Positions 7,777-13,119 of a stretch of DNA of 13,119 nucleotides are shown in pieces. The notes under the pieces were generated by a model that saw nothing but the letters and a program-made list of their open reading frames with translations, made no database searches and had not been told where the DNA came from. The stretch is taken from positions 1-13,119 of the forward strand of contig JAGOFF010000044.1 of the NCBI GenBank assembly GCA_017997315.1, given 5' to 3'. The position numbers were made by a program, and so were the translations under genes. Each line of letters starts with the position of its first letter. Position 1 is the stretch's first letter. The DNA is from Clostridia bacterium (lineage in GTDB: Bacteria > Bacillota > Clostridia > Saccharofermentanales > UBA5734).

Positions 7777-8571
7777 ATGCGGATCGGCGAGGTCATCGCG
7801 GGGCAGTACGAAGTACGGAAGCAGTGGCGCAGAGTGACTCTCCTGCTGGACCTTTCGACCGGGAGGCATTCCGTCGCCCGGCCGGCGGAGGGATTCACGA
7901 GCCTGGATGCGGTCGATCTGCTGCGGGGAGTCATCCATCCGTCCCTGCCCCGGGTGTTCGGGGAGATTGAAAACGAAGGCATACGGTGGATTCTTTTCGA
8001 GTATCTGCCGGGAGTCGACCTGGAGACCCGCGTACGCCGGGAGGGGGGCGCGCTGCCTGCCCGGGAGGCCGCAGCGGTCACGCTCGGGATGGCGAGGACC
8101 GTCGCATTCCTGCACGACGATCTTGAACGGCCGCTGGTGCACCTCGACATCAAACCGGAGCACATCATCCTGTCGGGCGGGACGCCGTGCCTGATCGACT
8201 TCAGTTCCGCCGTCGTCCTTCCCGGGGAAAACGGAACCGACAATCCGGACGAGGGGGTCCGCGTGCGGGAGGCGACCCCGCTGTACGCCGCTCCCGAAAC
8301 CACGGCGTGGCGCGGCCCGTGCATCCAAAGCGACATCTATTCGCTCGGCGTGACGTTGTTCTGCGCGCTCGGCGGGACTCTCCCTACCGCCGGCCGGCTG
8401 CCGGATCTGCGGGATCTGCCAGGCGGGGACGTTCCGGAAGGGTTGCGGGACGTGGTCGGCCGCTGTCTGATGGCCGATCCGGCCGCCCGGTATCCGTCGA
8501 TGGCCGCACTGGCGGACGCATTGTCCGACGCCGGCGCGGTTCCGGCTATGTCCATCGGGATGCGTATCTGA
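7777..8571 (+). CDS. Protein-kinase-fold protein with degraded catalytic motifs (probable pseudokinase)
   Basis: A 264-residue soluble protein with a Hanks-type Ser/Thr kinase C-lobe: HLDIKPEHI (122-130, catalytic-loop D124 and K126), DFS (141-143, in place of DFG), YAAPE (170-174, activation-segment end), SDIYSLGVTLF (185-195, helix F) and ARYPS. Several catalytic features are missing or altered. I find no Gly-rich loop and no VAIK lysine (VARPAEG at 33-39 is nearest), the Mg-binding Asn of the catalytic loop is His129, and the DFG glycine is Ser143. The N-lobe is short. A pseudokinase or scaffold is therefore likely, though activity cannot be excluded. It has no membrane or PASTA segment. 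The ATG at 7777 has GGGGAGGG 7 bases upstream; the in-frame ATG at 7744 has no such site. The AraC-type regulator follows after 26 bases, so the two may share a transcript. Confidence 0.75.
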   Translation: MRIGEVIAGQYEVRKQWRRVTLLLDLSTGRHSVARPAEGFTSLDAVDLLRGVIHPSLPRVFGEIENEGIRWILFEYLPGVDLETRVRREGGALPAREAAAVTLGMARTVAFLHDDLERPLVHLDIKPEHIILSGGTPCLIDFSSAVVLPGENGTDNPDEGVRVREATPLYAAPETTAWRGPCIQSDIYSLGVTLFCALGGTLPTAGRLPDLRDLPGGDVPEGLRDVVGRCLMADPAARYPSMAALADALSDAGAVPAMSIGMRI

Positions 8572-8597
8572 TATCATTCTCTTGTGGTGACAACATC

Positions 8598-9575
8598 ATG
8601 CTAGAAGATTTGCTCCCCGTGATGGAAAAGGGAATCCTGGACTCCGTCGGATCCATTCCGCTGGTATTCAAAGGGATGGAACGCACGGTCGGAAAAGGAT
8701 TGCTTGAGCAGGGCCGGAAAAGCCAGCACGAATACCACGAGCTGACCTATCTGCGCAGCGGCCGCGTCGAATTCGAGATCGACGGCCGCCGTACGGTGGT
8801 CGAGCGCGGTGGAAACATCGTGATTCCGCCCGGACACACGCATGTGACCAATGTCCTCGAGGGGAACGCCGACATGGTGGTCCTCTACTTTGTGTTTAAC
8901 CGTGAGGGGCACTACCGGTTCGGATCCGCGGCGGCGGGGACGGAGCCGGGGGAAGTGTCGGGCGGGGTGCTGGAGCGCTTCCTGCTGTCCACCGTCGATG
9001 CCGGCGCTTCCGGGACACGTTCCGACGGGCACGGCGAGGAACACGCAAACGAGCCTTTCCTCAGCATCCGCGGGCGCACGCGGCAGGATATCGCCTCCAT
9101 TGCGGAACGCATCCTCCGCGAAAGCCGCGAGGAATCTTTCGCCAAAGAGCTGATGATGCAGCTGCTGACGGTCGAGATGCTGGTCACGCTCGCCCGCGGG
9201 CTGCGCGAGGAGTGGGAAGAGGGCCTGCGCAAGCGGACGGGCAAGGCGCGGGAACTGGTGCGCATCGCCCGGGACTATATCACCGAGAACTTCGACCGGG
9301 ATATTTCGGTCGCGGACGCCGCCGGATACGTATTTTTGAGCCAGGGGTATTTCACCCGCGCGTTCCGGGACGAGACGGGGATGAGCCCCATGGCGTTCCT
9401 GATGCAGGTGCGGGTGGCGCGGGCCTGCAAACTGCTGGAGCAGCGCGATATGAAAATCAGCGGAATCGCCTCGCTGGTGGGTTTTTCCAGCCCGCAGCGC
9501 TTCAACGCCGCATTTCGGAAGCATACCGGCATGACGCCGATGGAATACCGGAAAACCCGGATATCTGGCGCGTGA
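8598..9575 (+). CDS. AraC-family transcriptional regulator with N-terminal cupin domain
   Basis: A 325-residue DNA-binding regulator. The N-terminal cupin-like sensor (about 40-105) has HEYHELTYLRSGRVEFEIDG and IVIPPGHTHV, as in AraC/RhaS-type sugar or small-molecule sensors. A helical, charged linker (about 160-215) may help dimerisation. The C-terminal double helix-turn-helix (about 218-320) is complete, with ISVADAAGYVFLSQGYFTRAFRDETGMSP and IASLVGFSSPQRFNAAFRKHTGMTPMEYR. The ligand and targets are unknown: no sugar-transport or catabolic genes are nearby, and only the kinase-like gene upstream could be functionally linked. The ATG at 8598 is preceded by GGTGA 7 bases upstream, a modest site; no better in-frame start was seen. 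folE begins 40 bases after its stop. Confidence 0.9.
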   Translation: MLEDLLPVMEKGILDSVGSIPLVFKGMERTVGKGLLEQGRKSQHEYHELTYLRSGRVEFEIDGRRTVVERGGNIVIPPGHTHVTNVLEGNADMVVLYFVFNREGHYRFGSAAAGTEPGEVSGGVLERFLLSTVDAGASGTRSDGHGEEHANEPFLSIRGRTRQDIASIAERILRESREESFAKELMMQLLTVEMLVTLARGLREEWEEGLRKRTGKARELVRIARDYITENFDRDISVADAAGYVFLSQGYFTRAFRDETGMSPMAFLMQVRVARACKLLEQRDMKISGIASLVGFSSPQRFNAAFRKHTGMTPMEYRKTRISGA

Positions 9576-9615
9576 CGCCGTCATCGGGCCCATGCGGCCC
9601 GGACAGGAGGGACCC

Positions 9616-10263
9616 ATGACAGAAGAACAGGCGGAAATCCAGACCACGGATCCGGCGGAAGCGGCCGATACGGCGCGCAGGAAGCGGACCCGTCCGGAAA
9701 TGGATCTGCCGCGCATCGAGAACGCGGTACGCGAGATCCTGTTCGCGATCGGGGAAGATCCCGGACGCGAGGGATTGCTGGAAACGCCGCACCGGGTGGC
9801 CCGCATGTACGCCGAAGTGTTCGCGGGGCTGTCGCGCGATCCGCTGCAGGAGATCAAGACGTTCCATGAAGCCGACCACGACGAGATGGTGATGGTCGGC
9901 GACATCCCGTTCTATTCGATGTGCGAACACCACCTGGTGCCGTTTTTCGGCAAGGCGCATGTCGTGTACATCCCCAAGGAGGGCCGTATCCTGGGATTGA
10001 GCAAGGTCGCCCGCGTGGTCGACACCCTCGCGCGGCGTCCGCAGCTGCAGGAGCGCATGACGTCCCGCATCGCCGACATCCTCATGGAGGCGGTCGAGCC
10101 GCGCGGCGTCGCGGTCATCGTGGAGGCCGAGCACCTGTGCATGACCATGCGGGGAATCAAGAAACCCGGCTCGCACACGGTCACGTCGGCCTTGCGCGGG
10201 ATCTGCCGGAGCGACGCCCGTACCCGCTCCGAGGTGCTGTCCCTCCTCAACCGCCCGCGGTGA
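9616..10263 (+). CDS. folE: GTP cyclohydrolase I (FolE)
   Basis: A 215-residue enzyme that converts GTP to 7,8-dihydroneopterin triphosphate, the first step of tetrahydrofolate synthesis. It forms a toroidal decamer. The zinc ligands are present: C103 and H106 in FYSMCEHHLVPFFG and C175 in EHLCMTMRG. The substrate-binding LSKVARVVDTLARRPQLQERMT and RGIKKPGSHTVTSALRG motifs are intact. The first 28 residues are a variable acidic and basic leader. The ATG at 9616 has AGGAGG 5 bases upstream. It is the first gene of a folate operon with folP, folB and folK. No folate riboswitch is visible in the short gap from the AraC gene, only a small hairpin just before the ribosome binding site. A promoter could lie inside the AraC gene. 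Confidence 0.97.
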   Translation: MTEEQAEIQTTDPAEAADTARRKRTRPEMDLPRIENAVREILFAIGEDPGREGLLETPHRVARMYAEVFAGLSRDPLQEIKTFHEADHDEMVMVGDIPFYSMCEHHLVPFFGKAHVVYIPKEGRILGLSKVARVVDTLARRPQLQERMTSRIADILMEAVEPRGVAVIVEAEHLCMTMRGIKKPGSHTVTSALRGICRSDARTRSEVLSLLNRPR

Positions 10264-10288
10264 CGGGACGATGCGGGAGGGGACGAAG

Positions 10289-11161
10289 ATGACGGAACGG
10301 CGCGTATTCCAGGCCGGGGACCGGAGTTTCGAACTCGGGTCGCGCACCTGGATCATGGGAATCCTCAACGTCACGCCGGATTCGTTTTCCGACGGAGGCT
10401 CGTTCATCGATCCCGACGCGGCGGTTGCGCGCGCGCTCGCCATGGCGGCCGAAGGCGCGGATATCCTGGATGTCGGCGGGGAGTCCACACGACCGGGGCA
10501 CCGCCCGGTTCCGGCGGACGAAGAGGCTGAACGGGTGGTTCCCGTGATCCGCCGGCTGCGGGAAGCGACGGACATCCCGATTTCGGTGGACACTTCCAAG
10601 GCGCTGGTCGCGAGAGCGGCGATGGAGGCCGGCGCCTGCATCATCAATGATGTCCGCGCGCTGCGGGCGGATCCCGATATGGCCCGTGCGGCGGCCGACA
10701 CCGGCGCCGGACTTGTGCTGATGTACAACGCGACCCCGCTGCCGGCCGGCAGCGAAGATCCCGATCCGTCCTGGGCCTCCGAACCGGGACTCATCGACCG
10801 CATCCTTGCCTATCTCCGCCGGAGCATGCGGATCGCCGCGGCCCACGGCATCGCGCCGGAGCGGATCGCGATCGATCCGGGCATCGGTTTCGGGGTGACC
10901 GCGGAGGAATCCTGTGAAATCCTGCGCCGGCTCCCTGAACTCACTGTCCTGGACGCGCCGCTGCTGATCGGACCCTCGCGGAAGTCGTTCATCGGAAAAA
11001 CACTGGACCTCCCCGTCGAGGAGCGCCTGATGGGAACAGCCGCGGCTGTTGCGGTCGGCATCGCGAACGGCGCGGACTTTGTACGTGTCCATGACATCCG
11101 GGATATGACGCGCGTCGCGCGCATGACCGATGCGATCGTCAGGAGGGGTAACCGTGGTTGA
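10289..11161 (+). CDS. folP: Dihydropteroate synthase
   Basis: A 290-residue TIM-barrel enzyme, target of sulfonamides, that joins 6-hydroxymethyl-7,8-dihydropterin diphosphate to p-aminobenzoate. The signature blocks are in order: MGILNVTPDSFSDGG (23-37, N27), DVGGESTRPGHRP (61-73), ISVDTSK (98-104, D101), IINDV (118-122, N120), DPGIGFG (196-202), GPSRKSFIG (228-236, K232) and VRVHD (265-269). One departure: where the family usually has LMHNR or LMHM, this protein reads LMYNATP (144-150). The ATG at 10289 is chosen because GGGAGGGG lies 6-7 bases upstream; the in-frame ATG at 10271 would put this site inside the gene. It follows folE by 25 bases and overlaps folB by 8 bases. Confidence 0.96.
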   Translation: MTERRVFQAGDRSFELGSRTWIMGILNVTPDSFSDGGSFIDPDAAVARALAMAAEGADILDVGGESTRPGHRPVPADEEAERVVPVIRRLREATDIPISVDTSKALVARAAMEAGACIINDVRALRADPDMARAAADTGAGLVLMYNATPLPAGSEDPDPSWASEPGLIDRILAYLRRSMRIAAAHGIAPERIAIDPGIGFGVTAEESCEILRRLPELTVLDAPLLIGPSRKSFIGKTLDLPVEERLMGTAAAVAVGIANGADFVRVHDIRDMTRVARMTDAIVRRGNRG

Positions 11162-11531
11162 GGACAGGATCCTTCTGGCCGGGATGGTGTTCCACGGGCA
11201 CACCGGGGTTCTGGCGTCCGAAAAACGGGACGGACAGGATTTCATCATCGATATGGAACTCCGGATGGGCCGGATTCCGGCCTGCCTGACCGATGACCTG
11301 GCGGACACCGTGGATTATGGAACCGTATTCCGTGAAACCGCTTCAATTGTCGAATCGAACGAAGACGACCTGATCGAGCGTCTGGCGGAGAGGATCGCGC
11401 AAGCGGTCCTGACCGGGCACGCGGCCGTACGGTCGGTGTCCGTCACGGTGAAGAAGCCCATGGCACCCGTGGACGGCCGATTCGATCATATGGCCGTGTC
11501 GATCGAGCGCGGCCGCGGGGATCTCCGGTGA
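11154..11531 (+). CDS. folB: Dihydroneopterin aldolase
   Basis: A 125-residue enzyme that splits 7,8-dihydroneopterin to 6-hydroxymethyl-7,8-dihydropterin and glycolaldehyde, the step between FolE and FolK. Family landmarks are FHGHTGVLASEKRDGQDF (E23 in the pterin pocket), TVDYGTVF (Y55), LIERLAERIA (E75, pterin-anchoring) and SVTVKKP (catalytic lysine at K100 or K101). The length is standard. The start is a GTG at 11154-11156 with AGGAGGGG 5 bases upstream, inside the end of folP; the 8-base overlap suggests translational coupling. The stop overlaps the GTG of the next gene by 4 bases (GTGA). Confidence 0.95.
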   Translation: MVEDRILLAGMVFHGHTGVLASEKRDGQDFIIDMELRMGRIPACLTDDLADTVDYGTVFRETASIVESNEDDLIERLAERIAQAVLTGHAAVRSVSVTVKKPMAPVDGRFDHMAVSIERGRGDLR

Positions 11532-12757
11532 CCCGGGCCCGACTGTCGATCGGCGGCAACCTCGGCGATCGTGAGGCCAATCTCGCCCGGGCCGTCGCGA
11601 TGCTCGACGCGGCGGACGGGGTGCGGGTCTTGGCCGCTTCCTCGTTGTACGAGACGGCGCCGGTCGGTGTCGACGGCCAGCCGGACTACCTCAATGGCGT
11701 GCTGGAAGTCGAGGCCGGGCTGTCGCCGGACGGGTTGCTTGCCGTCTGCCAAGAAGTCGAGAACCGGCTCGGGAGAGTCCGAACGGTCCGCTGGGGCGCG
11801 CGGACGGTGGATATCGACATCCTGACATTCGGGGATGTCCGCAGCGACCGCCCGGAACTGGTTCTGCCGCATCCCCGCATGGAGGAGCGCGCTTTTGTCC
11901 AGATCCCGCTCCGGGAACTCCGGGACGGGCATATCGAGTGGACGGCCGAGGTCCGTCCGCACCGTTTCGGATGGTGCCCCGCCTGGATCCCGGGTCCCCG
12001 CTGGATCCATCGGGACGAAACCGGTTCGACCAACGACGACCTGCGTCGCTTGGCGGAAGCCGGCCTTCCGGAGGGATCGGTTGTGGTTGCGGATCGCCAG
12101 ACGGCCGGACGCGGGCGGTTGGGGCGCGTCTGGCAGTCGCCGGCGGGCGCCGGAGTCTGGATGTCCATCCTGTTCAGGCCGGTCGGAATGGAGACCCGCC
12201 TGGCGGGGCTGCTCCCGCTGGCGGCGGGTCTCGCCGCGGCGCGTACGCTGCGCGGGCTGGGGGCCGATGTATGGTTGAAGTGGCCGAACGACGTGCTGTA
12301 CGGGGATAAAAAGATCTGCGGGATTCTGTGCGAGAGCGTCTCCTCCGGAGACCGGCTCGAGCTGGCGGTGGTGGGGATGGGGCTGAACCTGTTCCAGACG
12401 CCCGATGACTTCGGTCCGGAACTGGCCGGAACGGCGACTTCACTGGCCATCGAACGCCCGGACCTGCATGGCTTGACAAGGGATGCCGTCGCCGGCGCTT
12501 TGTTGTCGGAAACCCTGAAAACGGTTAGAATGGTGGACACACAAAAGGATGCCTTGCTGGACGCCTATCGCGACCTCTCCCGGCTGATCGGCCGGAGTGT
12601 CGTCGCCCGGCGTCCGATCGGCTCCGCCGACGGAATATCCGGCGTCGTGACCGGAATCTCCGCGGGGGGCGCGCTGGTACTTCAGACCGCGCAAGGATCC
12701 ATCGAGCTGGAAAGCGGTGAAGTGACGCTTCGACCGGCAGGAGGAAAACAGACATGA
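11528..12757 (+). CDS. folK-birA: Fused HPPK (FolK) and biotin-protein ligase (BirA)
   Basis: One 409-residue ORF holds two enzymes. Residues 1-132 are HPPK, which pyrophosphorylates 6-hydroxymethyldihydropterin for FolP. They include SIGGNLGDREANL (a Gly where GSN is usual), SSLYETAPVG, DYLNGVLEVE, the Mg ligands D95 and D97 in ARTVDIDIL, and LPHPRMEERAF. A linker of about 25 residues follows. Residues 159-409 are a biotin-protein ligase: DETGSTND, the biotinyl-AMP loop AGRGRLGRVW (193-202), KWPNDV (251-256), KKICGIL (261-267), GMGLNL, and a C-terminal beta domain (about 355-402). There is no N-terminal helix-turn-helix, so the BirA part is not a DNA-binding repressor. The ligase attaches biotin to carboxylases. 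The GTG start overlaps folB by 4 bases, and the stop overlaps the next ORF by 4 bases. No in-frame stop or frameshift divides the halves. Confidence 0.93.
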   Translation: MTRARLSIGGNLGDREANLARAVAMLDAADGVRVLAASSLYETAPVGVDGQPDYLNGVLEVEAGLSPDGLLAVCQEVENRLGRVRTVRWGARTVDIDILTFGDVRSDRPELVLPHPRMEERAFVQIPLRELRDGHIEWTAEVRPHRFGWCPAWIPGPRWIHRDETGSTNDDLRRLAEAGLPEGSVVVADRQTAGRGRLGRVWQSPAGAGVWMSILFRPVGMETRLAGLLPLAAGLAAARTLRGLGADVWLKWPNDVLYGDKKICGILCESVSSGDRLELAVVGMGLNLFQTPDDFGPELAGTATSLAIERPDLHGLTRDAVAGALLSETLKTVRMVDTQKDALLDAYRDLSRLIGRSVVARRPIGSADGISGVVTGISAGGALVLQTAQGSIELESGEVTLRPAGGKQT

Positions 12758-13119
12758 GCGACGACTCGTATTCCGACCGGAACCCACGCCCCGCCCGCCC
12801 CGACGGCAATCGGGGGGGAGGAGGGACTCCGGGCGCCTCTCCCGATAAGAAACGCAAATTCCGTGAGTTCGGACCGTCCGGTCCCAGTGCGCCGCGCAAT
12901 CCCGGATCCCCGCGTCCGCAAGGCGAGGCTTCTTCCGGACAGCGCCCGCCGCGATCTGCCGGCGGCCAAGGCGGCCAAGGCGGCCAGGGTGGTTCGGGCG
13001 GTTCGGGCGGGCAGAATGCGCAGGGCGGTTCCGGCGGCGGGCGCAACAGCCGCGGCCGGCGCCGCGGCGGAGCGCAGCAGTCCTCCCGCAGCCAGTCGAC
13101 CAATCCGCACGCCCAACCG
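12754..13119 (+). CDS. Partial ORF with a disordered Gly/Arg/Gln/Ser-rich leader
   Basis: The first 122 residues of a protein that continues past the window. No fold or family is recognisable. The sequence is polar and low in complexity: an Asp/Ser/Tyr start, a basic KKRKFREFG patch (32-40), Pro-rich stretches, six GGQ/GGS units (70-87), a GRNSRGRRRGG basic RGG-like segment (98-108), then Ser/Gln. It is expected to be disordered and could bind nucleic acid, as such leaders do on some RNases and helicases. The ATG at 12754 overlaps the birA stop (ATGA) and has AGGAGG 9 bases upstream, so it is probably translated from the same mRNA. RNase J, a helicase or another RNA protein are candidates only. 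No signal peptide or membrane segment is seen. Confidence 0.6.
   Translation, partial: MSDDSYSDRNPRPARPDGNRGGGGTPGASPDKKRKFREFGPSGPSAPRNPGSPRPQGEASSGQRPPRSAGGQGGQGGQGGSGGSGGQNAQGGSGGGRNSRGRRRGGAQQSSRSQSTNPHAQP
12961..13014 (+). repeat. In-frame 9-bp tandem repeat (GGQ/GGS codons)
   Basis: Six consecutive imperfect 9-base units encode Gly-Gly-Gln or Gly-Gly-Ser: two units of GGCGGCCAA, one GGCGGCCAG, then GGTGGTTCG, GGCGGTTCG and GGCGGGCAG. The unit is a multiple of three, so changes in copy number would keep the frame and only alter the length of the disordered leader. Confidence 0.8.

Noticed and set aside
8582..8593. TTGT-N4-ACAA inverted repeat before the AraC-type gene as an operator
   Set aside because: The arms are only 4 bp and it includes the ribosome binding site; too short to support without comparison.
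9576..9615. Possible tetrahydrofolate riboswitch before folE
   Set aside because: The gap is only 40 bases and holds just one short hairpin, too small for any known folate aptamer.
9502..10803. A 433-residue minus-strand open frame opposite folE and folP
   Set aside because: It is antisense to clear folate genes, and is Ser/Arg/Ala-rich without motifs.

Overview
The window looks like chromosomal core DNA from a GC-rich Firmicute, most likely an uncultured or poorly characterised member of the Clostridia. The evidence is a Gram-positive LexA-type box (GAAC-N4-GTTC) before dinB, a CtsR-type heptad repeat over the clpP promoter, strong GGAGG-type ribosome binding sites, frequent GTG starts, a tig-clpP-clpX block and a folE-folP-folB-folK block. 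G/C-rich codons are used throughout. No insertion sequence, phage gene, CRISPR array, tRNA or rRNA was seen, and no gene-free stretch exceeds 300 bases. The taxonomic call is inference.

Left part (1-4018): a partial tcdA (tRNA t6A dehydratase), reading left, diverges from an HD-domain phosphohydrolase reading right. The HD gene converges on mntP, a manganese exporter with its own SigA-type promoter, a yybP-ykoY manganese riboswitch and an attenuator hairpin. Further right, and also on the minus strand, is a probable SOS operon: dinB (DNA polymerase IV), an unnamed 95-residue protein and a SRAP/HMCES-family abasic-site crosslinking protein. Its promoter is overlapped or immediately followed by a LexA-like box.

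Middle part (4149-7734): trigger factor (tig), with its own promoter, is followed by clpP-clpX. The clpPX promoter has perfect 17-bp spacing and a CtsR-like operator across its -35 box. A strong hairpin closes the operon. Together these genes handle folding of nascent chains and regulated proteolysis.

Right part (7777-13119, all plus strand): a kinase-fold protein with several degraded catalytic motifs lies 26 bp before an AraC/cupin regulator. A tight folate operon follows: folE, folP, folB, then one ORF that fuses HPPK (folK) to a biotin-protein ligase (birA). The last folate genes overlap by 4-8 bp, which implies translational coupling. The final ORF overlaps the fusion by 4 bp and runs off the edge; its visible 122 residues are a disordered Gly/Arg/Gln/Ser-rich leader.

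The points most worth a second look are the FolK-BirA fusion, the LexA-linked dinB/95-aa/SRAP operon, the probable pseudokinase, the basic insertion in ClpX and the disordered leader at the right edge. None is clear evidence of a wholly new system; the SOS operon with its uncharacterised small protein is the best candidate for new biology.
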